The notes beneath the pieces are model-generated. The model was not told where the DNA came from. It did no database searches and was given only the letters and a program-made list of their open reading frames with translations. From Acholeplasmatales bacterium (GTDB taxonomy: Bacteria; Bacillota_I; Bacilli_A; Acholeplasmatales; Acholeplasmataceae), in the NCBI GenBank assembly GCA_003249785.1, contig QKIB01000012.1:1-39469 (forward strand): DNA of 39,469 bases, in the 5' to 3' direction. The translations under genes and the position numbers were made by a program. Positions 8,916-17,298 of the stretch are shown here, one piece after another (position 1 is the first letter of the stretch; every line of letters starts with the position of its first letter).

Positions 8916-10876
8916 TATTCCACCCCCTGTTCAAGATCGAAATCATCACTGATTTCAAAGTCGACATTGTCTTCAATCCATGCTCTTCTTGGCGTGACAT
9001 CATCACCCATCAACACCGAAATGCGCTTATCAGAAGCACTGAGATCATCGATTTTCACTTGTATAAGTGCACGTGTTTCAGGATTCATGGTCGTATCCCA
9101 GAGTTGGATAGCATTCATTTCACCTAATCCTTTATAGCGTTGTAACGTATAAGGGTTGTCATCAATTAGATTTTTAAGCTCTTCATCAGACCATGCATAA
9201 AAGATCTCTTCTTTCTTTCCACGCTTTTTTGTGAGTTTATATAAAGGAGGTTGAGCGATGTAAAGTCTGCCATCTTCTATTAAAGGACGCATGTATCTGA
9301 AGAAGAAAGTGAGTAATAGAATTTGAATATGTGCTCCATCTGTATCCGCATCAGTCATGATGATGATTTTATTGTAATTACATTTCTTAAGATCAAAATC
9401 AGCACCAAAATCAGCACCAATTGTATAGATGACGGTTGAAATTTCTTCATTTTTTAGAATGGTTTCGACAGAAGTTCTTTCAGTATTGATGACTTTACCA
9501 CGAAGTGGTAAAATTGCTTGGAATCTTCGGTTTCTACCTTGTTTTGCTGATCCGCCAGCAGAATCACCTTCAACTAGAAATAATTCGTTGATGGACTTAT
9601 CCTTGCCTTGGGCTGGAGTCAGCTTACCAGAAAGTGAAATCTCTTTTTTCTGTTTGGATTTTCCGTTTCTTGCTTCATCTCTTGCCTTTCTAGCAGCATC
9701 TCTAGCTTTTTGTGCTTGAATGGATCGATTGATGATTTGGCTAGCAATTTGTCTATTTTCTTCTAAATAGGTTGTGATGTTTTCATAGACGATGGAATCT
9801 GTCGCATTTCTCGCTTCTGGCGTACCAAGTTTGCCTTTGGTTTGTCCTTCAAATTCCAGAACTTCTTCTGGTATGCGAAGAGAAATGACTGCAGTTAGAC
9901 CTTCACGAATGTCCGATCCATCCAAATTGCTATCTTTATCTTTTAAGATGGCATATTTTCTAGCGTAATCATTTAATGCACGTGTCAGTGCAGACTTGAA
10001 TCCGATTTCATGGGTACCACCATCTTTGGTTCGAACATTATTGACAAAAGACAGGATGGTCTCCTGATAACTGGTAGTGAATTGGAAAGCAATATCGATT
10101 TCAATTTTCTTCTTTTTCTTTTCAACCAGTTGGTACTCGGAATTGATCAGATAAGTGTCATGAAGTCCTTCTTTATCCGTATTTAAAAAGTCGATGTATG
10201 CTTTGATGCCGTCATCGTACTTAAAAGACTCTTTTTGAGGTTTTCTTTGGTCAATCAAATTGATTTTCAATCCCTTAATCAAAAATGCGGCTTCTCTTAG
10301 TCTTTCCTTGATCATATCATATTGAAACAAGGTGGTAGAGAAGATTTTTGGATCAGGCTTGAACCATACAGTTGTTCCTGTTTTTTTCGTTTCACCGATC
10401 TTTTCCAAAGGACTGATTCTTGATCCGCCATCTGAAAATCTTTGATGCCAGATTGTCTGGTCTCGGTAGATGGTGACTTCCAAGAATTGACTGAGGGCAT
10501 TAACAACGGAGGACCCGACACCATGAAGACCACCGGATACTTTGTATCCGTCGGTATCAGAAAATTTACCCCCAGCATGTAAAACAGTAAAAATGATTTC
10601 TGTTGTAGGGCGTCCTGATGCATGCATCTTATAAGGCATACCACGTCCATTATCAGAAACCTCAATGCTGTTGTCAGCTTTGATGATCAGGGTGATTTCA
10701 TTACCATATCCAGATAGGGATTCATCAATGGCATTGTCCACGATTTCCCAAACCAGATGGTGAAGACCCTTTGCATCGGTTGATCCAATATACATCCCAG
10801 GTCTTTTTCTGACTGCTTCAAGACCTTCTAGGATTTGAATCGATTTTTCATCATAAATTTTGTTTGTTTTATTCAC
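8915..10876 (-). CDS. parE: DNA topoisomerase IV subunit B
   Basis: A 653-aa ATPase subunit of topoisomerase IV. The GHKL ATPase shows [11 protein letters not shown] (catalytic Glu44, Asn48), DNGRGMP and GGLHGVGSS. The Toprim part has [20 protein letters not shown], then DADTDGAHI metal ligands. [15 protein letters not shown] and [10 protein letters not shown] favour ParE over GyrB. The start is GTG (cac at 10874-10876) with GGTGAT upstream. First gene of the operon parE-parC-nucleoside kinase-unknown, driven by the promoter at 10905-10933 and divergent from plsY. Confidence 0.95.
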   Translation of the reverse strand: MNKTNKIYDEKSIQILEGLEAVRKRPGMYIGSTDAKGLHHLVWEIVDNAIDESLSGYGNEITLIIKADNSIEVSDNGRGMPYKMHASGRPTTEIIFTVLHAGGKFSDTDGYKVSGGLHGVGSSVVNALSQFLEVTIYRDQTIWHQRFSDGGSRISPLEKIGETKKTGTTVWFKPDPKIFSTTLFQYDMIKERLREAAFLIKGLKINLIDQRKPQKESFKYDDGIKAYIDFLNTDKEGLHDTYLINSEYQLVEKKKKKIEIDIAFQFTTSYQETILSFVNNVRTKDGGTHEIGFKSALTRALNDYARKYAILKDKDSNLDGSDIREGLTAVISLRIPEEVLEFEGQTKGKLGTPEARNATDSIVYENITTYLEENRQIASQIINRSIQAQKARDAARKARDEARNGKSKQKKEISLSGKLTPAQGKDKSINELFLVEGDSAGGSAKQGRNRRFQAILPLRGKVINTERTSVETILKNEEISTVIYTIGADFGADFDLKKCNYNKIIIMTDADTDGAHIQILLLTFFFRYMRPLIEDGRLYIAQPPLYKLTKKRGKKEEIFYAWSDEELKNLIDDNPYTLQRYKGLGEMNAIQLWDTTMNPETRALIQVKIDDLSASDKRISVLMGDDVTPRRAWIEDNVDFEISDDFDLEQGVE

Positions 10877-10904
10877 ATGATCACCAACTTATTTGTATGA
10901 CTCT

Positions 10905-10933
10905 ATTATACCAAAAAATATAGTCAACTACAA
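10905..10933 (-). promoter_or_regulatory. Promoter of parE operon
   Basis: Minus strand TTGTAG (10928-10933), 17-bp spacer, TATAAT (10905-10910) preceded by TGG (extended -10). Confidence 0.65.
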
Positions 10934-10960
10934 TCTTTGAATATGTTTTATTTTTATCAT

Positions 10961-10988
10961 TTGCATTTCAAAATGCACGTGATATAAT
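10961..10988 (+). promoter_or_regulatory. Promoter of plsY with perfect inverted repeat in the spacer
   Basis: TTGCAT (10961-10966), 16-bp spacer and TATAAT (10983-10988). The inverted repeat TGCATTT CA AAATGCA (10962-10977) overlaps the -35 and fills most of the spacer, a position where a bound repressor would block polymerase. The regulator is unknown. Confidence 0.6.
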
Positions 10989-11010
10989 GATTAAGTAATG
11001 AGGTGATCAG

Positions 11011-11667
11011 ATGACTTATCTTTGGATTGCATGCTTTATGATTCTTTCGTATTTTCTCGGTTCAATCCCTAGTGGATTGATTATAGGGAAAGTATTCAAA
11101 AATATCGATATCAGAGAACATGGATCAAAAAACACAGGTGCAACAAATGCTACCCGTGTTCTTGGATTTAAATATGGATTTTTCGCTTTTTTGTTTGATG
11201 GACTTAAAGGTGCGTTGGTGATCTTCATCGTATATCTCATCGGGCAGATTACTGGCAATCAAAGTTTCTATCTGGTGAGCCAGTATAACATCAATATCTC
11301 AAGTGTTTACGGTATGGCAGCTGTGCTTGGTCATGTCTTTCCAATCTACATCAATTTCAAAGGTGGAAAGGCAGTGGCTACTTCAGCAGGTATGATCTTT
11401 GCGATTGAGCCATTCATAGCGCTTGGAGTGATTATCATCTTCTTGATTGTCTTTCTCAAGACAAGATATGTCTCTCTTGCATCAACAACTGCAGCAGTCT
11501 TAGCGCTCATCGCATTTGGGGTTCGCATCTTTATTCAGGACAGCTTATATAATATGCCGACCCGCATCATGGATTTTGTGATCGTGACTTGTTTGGGTAT
11601 CCTCATCTTTATCAGACATAAACTCAATTATAAACGTCTCAGAGAAGGCACAGAACTTAAAATGTAA
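11011..11667 (+). CDS. plsY: Glycerol-3-phosphate acyltransferase PlsY
   Basis: A 218-aa integral membrane acyltransferase that moves the acyl group from acyl-phosphate to glycerol-3-phosphate, giving lysophosphatidic acid, the first step of phospholipid synthesis. It shows the three PlsY motifs: GSIPSGLIIGK near the N-terminus, HGSKNTGATNATRVLG, and HVFPIYINFKGGKAVATSAG. About five membrane segments are predicted. The start has a strong GAGGTGAT ribosome site, and the promoter upstream contains a palindrome. PlsX, which makes the acyl-phosphate, is not in the window. Ends at a shared terminator with the convergent gene. Confidence 0.95.
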   Translation: MTYLWIACFMILSYFLGSIPSGLIIGKVFKNIDIREHGSKNTGATNATRVLGFKYGFFAFLFDGLKGALVIFIVYLIGQITGNQSFYLVSQYNINISSVYGMAAVLGHVFPIYINFKGGKAVATSAGMIFAIEPFIALGVIIIFLIVFLKTRYVSLASTTAAVLALIAFGVRIFIQDSLYNMPTRIMDFVIVTCLGILIFIRHKLNYKRLREGTELKM

Positions 11668-11669
11668 AA

Positions 11670-11698
11670 AAAAGATAGTTCCTAGGAACTATTTTTTT
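11670..11698. terminator. Bidirectional terminator after plsY
   Basis: ATAGTTCC TA GGAACTAT stem flanked by an A-run and a T-run, so it serves both plsY and the convergent minus-strand gene, whose stop codon it overlaps. Confidence 0.8.
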
Positions 11699-12606
11699 AT
11701 ATATCCGAATTTAAGCATGAGATATAAATAGCCACATCCAATGATACCAACCCACATTTTAGCTGCTTCAAGAAACGCTTCTGGATACATGCCCCAATTC
11801 CATGTAACAGGCCAGATACCGGCTTCATTTCTGGATAGCATCGCTAAATTGAATTCTTTAAACATCAAAGGCTGATAGAGATTAGAACCCAATGAAGGAT
11901 GATCTTTAATCAAGGATGATGGTTTAGCAACATACGACGTAAACCATTTCTTTTCATCTTTCTCGATGGTTAGATCCACTAAGGTGAGTAATTTGTTTTT
12001 GAGGGTGTTCGTTAAAAGTTCACCACGATGTGCAAGTGGTAAATCATTAGCCATATCCATGATGCATGCAAGTTCATGCACTTCCGATTCTTCATGGTTG
12101 CTTCCGATATAGGCTAGAACTCTTAACGCAACTTGTTCTGCATATTGATAGACCTTGGTTCCTTTTTTTGCATATCTTAAGACGAACCCGGCAATAGATG
12201 CTGAAGGATTAAAATCTGGTTTATCTTCTTCTCTGTAAGTCCACCATGGAGCATGAGGGTACAAATCATTGGTTTTGATCAAGCGTGGCCAAGACTGCGT
12301 TTTTTCATCAAACGAACCTTCAAGATATTTTAATAGATTGACAACAATACTGTGATTGGACTTCAGTTCAATCATTTTGATGATGCTCATTGCTGCCCAT
12401 GATTGAATGGGTGATGAGTCTGGATTCCAGCAATCAGGCTCCAACCCGTGACCAAATCCACCATCTTCGTTTTGATATTGGGCAAGCTCATCAATGACTT
12501 TCTGTTTCGGTGCATCGAAAAAGAGATAGTCTATTTGTGCTTTTTCTAAAGGTCTTGCATATGTTTTCAATTGTTTGATCAATTGTGTAATTTCAGGTGT
12601 AATCAT
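11689..12606 (-). CDS. Orphan protein with prenyltransferase/terpene-cyclase alpha-toroid fold
   Basis: A 305-aa soluble protein with motifs of the alpha/alpha-toroid superfamily: YQNEDGGFGHGLEPDCWNPD (the QxxDGGF.G signature near residue 44), and a repeat-like GIWPVTWNW near the C-terminus. No DxDD motif of squalene-hopene cyclases and no clear zinc ligands of protein prenyltransferases are apparent, so catalysis is doubtful. Similar hypothetical proteins occur in Firmicutes with no assigned role. A strong AAGGAGGTCC-like site precedes the ATG. It follows the UPF0154 gene and that gene's terminator on the same strand. Confidence 0.75.
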   Translation of the reverse strand: MITPEITQLIKQLKTYARPLEKAQIDYLFFDAPKQKVIDELAQYQNEDGGFGHGLEPDCWNPDSSPIQSWAAMSIIKMIELKSNHSIVVNLLKYLEGSFDEKTQSWPRLIKTNDLYPHAPWWTYREEDKPDFNPSASIAGFVLRYAKKGTKVYQYAEQVALRVLAYIGSNHEESEVHELACIMDMANDLPLAHRGELLTNTLKNKLLTLVDLTIEKDEKKWFTSYVAKPSSLIKDHPSLGSNLYQPLMFKEFNLAMLSRNEAGIWPVTWNWGMYPEAFLEAAKMWVGIIGCGYLYLMLKFGYIKK

Positions 12607-12618
12607 GAGGTCCTCCTT

Positions 12619-12645
12619 GAAAAAAAAGACATATATGAATATGTC
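12619..12645 (-). terminator. Terminator of the UPF0154 gene
   Basis: GACATAT/ATATGTC stem with a 4-nt loop followed on the minus strand by eight Ts, between the UPF0154 stop and the next gene's ribosome site. Confidence 0.75.
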
Positions 12646-12654
12646 ATTGAAAAA

Positions 12655-12879
12655 CTATTTGTATTGATTCATTGAAGCTAAAATCTGACGTACTTGTTTT
12701 TCTGATGGGGTTCTGCCCATTTGTTTCATCATTTCACGAATCATCATTTCATTGACTGGTGGGTTCTTTTCCAAGTATCTCTTGAACCATCCGCGTGCTG
12801 CAAAAAAGCCGATAATCCCGCCAACCAACAATGCGACAATCAATAAGACGACAAATAACCAAATTTGAATTGGAAACAT
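12655..12879 (-). CDS. UPF0154 (YneF-family) membrane protein
   Basis: A 74-aa protein with one N-terminal membrane helix (about residues 7-28, VVLLIVALLVGGIIGFFAAR) and a conserved cytoplasmic tail, NPPVNEMMIREMMKQMGRTP, then SEKQVRQILASM. This pattern and length match the UPF0154/YneF family, found throughout Firmicutes and mollicutes and without a known function. AGGAGTGAT lies before the ATG, and a good promoter lies upstream at 12909-12937. Confidence 0.9.
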   Translation of the reverse strand: MFPIQIWLFVVLLIVALLVGGIIGFFAARGWFKRYLEKNPPVNEMMIREMMKQMGRTPSEKQVRQILASMNQYK

Positions 12880-12908
12880 CTACTAATCACTCCTATCTTG
12901 CTACATCT

Positions 12909-12937
12909 ATTTTACTTGATTACTATTTAAAATACAA
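12909..12937 (-). promoter_or_regulatory. Promoter of the UPF0154 gene
   Basis: Minus strand TTGTAT (12932-12937), 17-bp spacer, TAAAAT (12909-12914). Divergent from the plus-strand promoter at 12955. Confidence 0.5.
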
Positions 12938-12954
12938 GCGAAAATGAGTGTCGT

Positions 12955-12983
12955 TTGACAGATTATGCGGATTTGATTATAAT
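12955..12983 (+). promoter_or_regulatory. Consensus promoter of the 280-aa membrane protein gene
   Basis: TTGACA, 17-bp spacer, TATAAT: a perfect sigma-A consensus. It lies inside the upstream extension of the ORF-track entry at 12948, which shows that the track start is too early. Confidence 0.85.
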
Positions 12984-13016
12984 GAGGTCAAATCAACGAA
13001 TTTCGAGGAGGCAATT

Positions 13017-13859
13017 ATGGACTATTTCATACAATTTATTCTCAGCTTTGGCAGTTATTTAATTATTGCCTACTTCTTGTATAGTATTTTAGGAGGCAAG
13101 CGAACGGTTTCGATTGTTGCCTTGACAGTTATTTTGCTATCCACTGTATTTGAATTTATCAAAACGATTGCTAGTGGGCTAGATACAAAAGTTATCCTGT
13201 TCTACTTTATGGCCAGAGTACTCCCTGTCATTTTCGCATTTTATGTGTTCATGGTCATCACAGGCGGTTTTACATTTTTCAAGTTTAATCTGAAAAAACG
13301 AAAACTTAAAGGAATATCTAATACCATCCAAACACGTAAATTTTCGAATCAGATTGCACTTTATTCAATTTTAGGATCTTTGGTGTTTGGAGTTCTCATC
13401 ACATTCTATGTGGATGGCTATATGAAATACGTCATTTTAACAGTTCTCGTCATTGCTCTTTTGGGAAGTCTTTATATTGTGTTTGAGAATGGCCAGATTG
13501 AAAGTGAACAAGTCATCTTAATCATCGGGAAAAATAAAGAGTTTCTCTATAGGTATAGAATACCTAAAACAAAACAAAAAGTCTATGTTCATGATTTCTT
13601 CACACAATCACAGTATATCGTTGATCCAATTGGCATTGCTATATTGAAAAATCCGAAGAAAAAAATATCCAAGGATTATCTCTTCTGGATTGCAACAGGA
13701 GACAAGATTGATATGACTGAATCACACCTGGAGCATCTATCATCTATCAGTTATCAAGCTTACTTGGAACAGTATGAAAAATATCATTATCGTGCACTCA
13801 CCTTTCATATCTCTTCAGATGAAAAGGTGGCACTCATCAAAAATAAGCGCATCAAATAA
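13017..13859 (+). CDS. Membrane protein of unknown function
   Basis: 280 aa when begun at the ATG at 13017, which has GAGGAGG at proper spacing and lies downstream of the consensus promoter; the longer track ORF from 12948 would be translated from the promoter itself. Residues 1 to about 90 hold three predicted membrane helices (FILSFGSYLIIAYFLYSIL, then two more). A second pair follows at about residues 115-160, then a cytoplasmic C-terminal domain (about 165-280) with alternating beta-strand pattern (VILIIGKNKEFLYRYRIPKT). I do not recognise the family. The N-terminal helices loosely recall diadenylate cyclase CdaA, but no DGA or RHR motif is present, so that is not assigned. Confidence 0.7.
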   Translation: MDYFIQFILSFGSYLIIAYFLYSILGGKRTVSIVALTVILLSTVFEFIKTIASGLDTKVILFYFMARVLPVIFAFYVFMVITGGFTFFKFNLKKRKLKGISNTIQTRKFSNQIALYSILGSLVFGVLITFYVDGYMKYVILTVLVIALLGSLYIVFENGQIESEQVILIIGKNKEFLYRYRIPKTKQKVYVHDFFTQSQYIVDPIGIAILKNPKKKISKDYLFWIATGDKIDMTESHLEHLSSISYQAYLEQYEKYHYRALTFHISSDEKVALIKNKRIK

Positions 13860-13860
13860 C

Positions 13861-13890
13861 AAAAAAAGCATGTTCGACAACATGCTTTTT
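13861..13890. terminator. Bidirectional terminator between convergent genes
   Basis: AAAAAGCATGTT, loop CGAC, AACATGCTTTTT: a 12-bp stem flanked by A and T runs, located between the plus-strand membrane protein and lemA. Confidence 0.85.
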
Positions 13891-13908
13891 ATTATGTAAG
13901 GTTATGGA

Positions 13909-14574
13909 TTAGAAAAACTTTGCTCTTGCCTGTTCCTTAACTTCTGCACTTGCAGTGAATGGGATTCTTGAAGTATAGCCAGCACGTGAAGCAACAATCA
14001 TCTTCGTTGGCCATGCAAAGATATCCTGATTCCATTTAAGTACTGTATCGTTATAAACTTCTCTAGCTGCTGTGATTTCTCTTTGCAGATAGCTGTTCTG
14101 CTGCATTGCATCAGCAAGTGACTGATGTGCTTTTAAATCTGGATAAGCTTCAAATGCAACATTAATGCTTCGCATTGCTTGATCAAGTTGACCAGCAACC
14201 TGGCTTCTGTTTTCTTCATTGGGGTTAGCACCGCCTCTGAATGCTGCAACAGTCTTCATGACATCTTTGTCTAAGTCAATGGATTTTTCAACAATGCCAA
14301 CTACGTTTTGCAATATCTGAACTCTTTGTTCTAGATAATTGTCAATTTGTGATGCATTGGCTTGAATCTTTTGTTGAAGCTGACGGAAATAATTGCGAGC
14401 ACTGATCTTCATGAATAAGAAGACTAAGCCAGGGATAATACCCAAAACCCACAGCACAATTTCAAAAACGAGCGAACCTGCTCCAACTTTCGCTGGAATC
14501 TGTTTCTCAATAACACTTACATCGCGTCCTTCTTTGTTAACTGGACCAGTCATTTCATCTAATTCATTTGCCAT
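13909..14574 (-). CDS. LemA family protein
   Basis: A 221-aa protein with one membrane helix (about residues 33-55), then the LemA coiled-helical domain (NYFRQLQQKIQANASQIDNY, then LEQRVQILQNVV; NVAFEAYPDLKAHQSLADAM). The end, FFxxx-type KEQARAKFF, is near the usual LemA ending. LemA proteins are widespread in bacteria with no settled biochemical role. The start is the ATG at 14574, spaced 8 nt from GGAGG; the ATG at 14589 used by the track overlaps that site. It lies 45 nt after the 600-aa partner gene, as one operon, and the pair should act together at the membrane. Confidence 0.9.
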   Translation of the reverse strand: MANELDEMTGPVNKEGRDVSVIEKQIPAKVGAGSLVFEIVLWVLGIIPGLVFLFMKISARNYFRQLQQKIQANASQIDNYLEQRVQILQNVVGIVEKSIDLDKDVMKTVAAFRGGANPNEENRSQVAGQLDQAMRSINVAFEAYPDLKAHQSLADAMQQNSYLQREITAAREVYNDTVLKWNQDIFAWPTKMIVASRAGYTSRIPFTASAEVKEQARAKFF

Positions 14575-14619
14575 TGTATTAACCTCCATTTTTATTATAG
14601 CATTGATTAGGAAAATGTC

Positions 14620-16422
14620 CTATTTTTTTATCGTGAATGCAATAAACGAGCTTACCATGTAAAGATTTTCTTTTGATACTTTACCATCCTTCAAGTTTTC
14701 TAGCATCGACTTGAAACGATCGGCATAACTTTCTTCTTTGGTTTCTTGAACCACATTGATCGCGACATCTGTAGCATTTTCAACTGGAAGGTATTCGACC
14801 CAATGAACAGGGACTTGATGCGATCGTCCATCGCCTCCAAAGACAGTGATATAATCTATTCTGTCCTGGGTTTCATAGCCATAGGCAGTTACTTTAATTG
14901 TGTCACGGAAGTCTCCACTTTTTACGACAGAAGTCTTAAGAATATTACGTGTCTTTGACAAAGGATGTTTGAATTCTGATTCATTCATCATATTGACAAC
15001 GCGTTCATGTTCATAAAAACTGACATAACTCTTATAGAGATCTTTATAGATATATTCATGAGGTTTCATTTGTTGATATAAAGGTATCGCTAAAATTGGT
15101 GCGAAAGCAAAATAAACATTCTTTAGGTATTCATCATTATACTGAACGAAATTCTCTTTAATTACATCGACATCATACCCATGGAAATACTCAGGTGAAA
15201 TATCAAACTTAAATGTGGAAAGATGTTCGGGAAAGACGTAGTTGATCATCTTCTGTTTTGTGAAATCAAAATCATCTCCATAAGCAATTTCCTTATCTTT
15301 CATCAACTCAAGCAATTGCTTTTGAGCAAGTGGTGTGAAAAGTAATCTGAATTGAACTTCGTTATTACGGTTTTTAGCACCCCATAGCACTTCAAACTCA
15401 GAGTTTGCCATCACGGTGTAATTCTCACCACGCTTGGTGCTCTTTTCAGAAAGTTTTTCTAACTTCTTGATATCTTTGTTGACCATGCGATCCAGTTTCT
15501 TTTCTGAAAGAATTTCAGCGTCTGAATCCTCTCTAGAAAATGAGAGGTCTGGTGCAGCTTCATTACCATAAACTAAATAAGGCTGTTCGTTGTAATAGGG
15601 ACAAGGTTTATCGACATGTGCAGTCAATACCTGACTGTGAAATTGGGTGACGCGCTTACCGTTGACTGTTGAGGTTGTCGTCCATGTAATGGTGATGGAT
15701 CCTGTATAACGTTTTGTTCCCAAACGATGAATGAGATCGTTTCCGATAAAGAACGGATTTCCATGAAGTTCTCCGGATTGCACATAGAGCGTAGAGCGAT
15801 TTTTATCATTTTTAGCATTCAATCCAAATTTGTTCACCAGATAGTCCAAGCGTTTACTGTCAAACATCTTATCTAAATTGATTTGAGGAATTGTTTTTTC
15901 GAAGAGTTCGGTATTCATGCCATAGGTAAACAATAAATTCAGTGGTTCCATCTGACGCCAAGCAACTTGGATGAGGTCACTGATTTCTTTATCAAGTTTT
16001 GCTTTTAGCATCTTCAGTTCTTTAACTTTTGGGTTCAGTTTTTTGGCAATGACCATAATGGAGGTTATCAATAAGATAACTCCAAGAACGATGAATAGAT
16101 AATAGTAGAATGCCTGCATACCTTGAGTGAGTTGATAGATGCTATATCCAGCACCACCGATAGAAACAAAAATCAATAAGATGAATAACGTTATCAAGTT
16201 GTTGACTTTTCTGATCTGTTTGGCTTCTTCAGCACTTTCTGCCTGAAGTTTCTTGATTTTCTTGATGGTTTCTCTGTTTTCTTCGATATTTACATTAGAT
16301 TTTTTGATCAACTGATCAATATAGTCTGATGCATTCTGATGATGTGTATCCTTGTAGACATTTTTATACTGAATCAGCGGATCATAGATAAAAGCAGATT
16401 CCTTTTCATACGAATCGGACAT
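14620..16422 (-). CDS. LemA-associated two-TM protein of unknown function
   Basis: A 600-aa protein with an N-terminal cytoplasmic coiled-coil (about 35-72), two membrane helices (about 75-97 and 104-127) and a large remaining domain that alternates strands and helices. In the middle are basic and acidic stretches (KLDRMVNKDIKKLEKLSEKS). Large two-TM proteins of this size next to lemA occur in mollicutes; the function is unknown. The start is the second ATG (16422), 7 nt from AGGAGG; the first ATG at 16428 is too close to it. Driven by the promoter at 16516-16544 across an approximately 85-nt leader. Confidence 0.75.
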   Translation of the reverse strand: MSDSYEKESAFIYDPLIQYKNVYKDTHHQNASDYIDQLIKKSNVNIEENRETIKKIKKLQAESAEEAKQIRKVNNLITLFILLIFVSIGGAGYSIYQLTQGMQAFYYYLFIVLGVILLITSIMVIAKKLNPKVKELKMLKAKLDKEISDLIQVAWRQMEPLNLLFTYGMNTELFEKTIPQINLDKMFDSKRLDYLVNKFGLNAKNDKNRSTLYVQSGELHGNPFFIGNDLIHRLGTKRYTGSITITWTTTSTVNGKRVTQFHSQVLTAHVDKPCPYYNEQPYLVYGNEAAPDLSFSREDSDAEILSEKKLDRMVNKDIKKLEKLSEKSTKRGENYTVMANSEFEVLWGAKNRNNEVQFRLLFTPLAQKQLLELMKDKEIAYGDDFDFTKQKMINYVFPEHLSTFKFDISPEYFHGYDVDVIKENFVQYNDEYLKNVYFAFAPILAIPLYQQMKPHEYIYKDLYKSYVSFYEHERVVNMMNESEFKHPLSKTRNILKTSVVKSGDFRDTIKVTAYGYETQDRIDYITVFGGDGRSHQVPVHWVEYLPVENATDVAINVVQETKEESYADRFKSMLENLKDGKVSKENLYMVSSFIAFTIKK

Positions 16423-16515
16423 AAGCATCCCTCCTTAGAATGGCTTTTAACAACGTGTTAACAAAGGTATATAAAGAAAGAGCATGGATGAACAGAACGT
16501 TGATATCCATCTCTT

Positions 16516-16544
16516 ATTATACGCTTGAACCAGGTGGTTTACAA
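16516..16544 (-). promoter_or_regulatory. Promoter of the LemA-partner operon
   Basis: Minus strand TTGTAA (16539-16544), 17-bp spacer, TATAAT (16516-16521). The leader between it and the start at 16422 contains a short overlapping ORF and a TTAACA/TGTTAA inverted pair. Confidence 0.65.
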
Positions 16545-16561
16545 TGTTTTTTAGAAGATTT

Positions 16562-17116
16562 CTAATGCTTGGAAATATCCGTTTTTTGGTATAAAGTAAT
16601 CCTCTTTATACCATAAGTTCTTGTTTTAATCTGATGTAAATCACCGATTTCTGTTGGCAATTCAACTTGTTTTTTTGTTTCGAAAATCATAATGCCGTCA
16701 GGATTAAGATGATCTTTTAGTGAAGCGATGACTGTTTCATGAACCATCATTTCATAAGGTGGATCAATGAAAATATAATCATAGAGATCATGTGCATCTA
16801 ATGCGTGCAAGAATCTTAAATAATCTTGATGAATCACGGTAATATGCGCTTTTTCACCAAGCATTTCAGCATTTGCCAAGATAGTTCTGATGGCATCTTT
16901 GTCATGATCAACTGCAAAAAGATGTTTTGCTCCTCTTGATATAGCTTCTAGGCCATAAGCTCCTGATCCCGCAAATAAATCAAGGATGATACCTTCAGTT
17001 GTGCCACCCAGCATGTTAAAGACGGACTCTTTGACCATGTCCGCTGTTTCTCTTGTTGATTTTTTTCCGACTTGAATCAGTTTTCTACCACGATACATTC
17101 CCCCAACAATTCTCAT
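16562..17116 (-). CDS. rsmD: 16S rRNA (guanine(966)-N2)-methyltransferase RsmD
   Basis: A 184-aa Rossmann-fold methyltransferase. It has MRIVGGMYRGRKL at the start, the SAM-binding motif DLFAGSGAYGLEAISRGA (about residues 46-63) and the catalytic DPPY motif near residue 118 (IFIDPPYEMM). It methylates the N2 of guanine 966 of 16S rRNA in the small subunit. Its ATG overlaps the copZ stop as ATGA, making it the third gene of the copper operon, an unusual neighbour for a housekeeping rRNA enzyme. The motif usually written RPT near residue 20 is replaced by TRET, a modest change. Confidence 0.92.
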   Translation of the reverse strand: MRIVGGMYRGRKLIQVGKKSTRETADMVKESVFNMLGGTTEGIILDLFAGSGAYGLEAISRGAKHLFAVDHDKDAIRTILANAEMLGEKAHITVIHQDYLRFLHALDAHDLYDYIFIDPPYEMMVHETVIASLKDHLNPDGIMIFETKKQVELPTEIGDLHQIKTRTYGIKRITLYQKTDISKH

Positions 17117-17298
17117 ACCTCTGGTGTATACCCCGTTTCTTTAATCGTTTGAACAACCTTTTCCAAATCCTTTTCATTTTTGAATGTCACGGATTTGTCA
17201 CTCAGTTCAACTTTGGCGTTGAGCCCTTTCATAATCAAAGCTTTTTGAATCTTCATCACGCAATGATTGCATGTGATATCTGATACTGTAATTTTCAT
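17113..17298 (-). CDS. copZ: Copper chaperone CopZ-like heavy-metal-associated protein
   Basis: A 61-aa single HMA domain. The metal-binding motif is TCNHC (Cys10 and Cys13), with Ile instead of the usual Met before TC. The ferredoxin-like pattern is complete to the end (KKVVQTIKETGYTPEV type). It carries Cu(I) in the cytosol and hands it to CopA. Starts inside the copA stop (ATGA overlap) and ends inside the rsmD start the same way, so the three are translationally coupled. Confidence 0.9.
   Translation of the reverse strand: MKITVSDITCNHCVMKIQKALIMKGLNAKVELSDKSVTFKNEKDLEKVVQTIKETGYTPEV

Noticed and set aside
12948-13016. Longer N-terminus of the 280-aa membrane protein as in the ORF track
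   Set aside because: A perfect promoter and the true ribosome site lie within this stretch, so it is not translated.
13017-13859. Diadenylate cyclase (CdaA-like) assignment
   Set aside because: The N-terminal helices are similar in layout only; the DGA and RHR catalytic motifs are absent.
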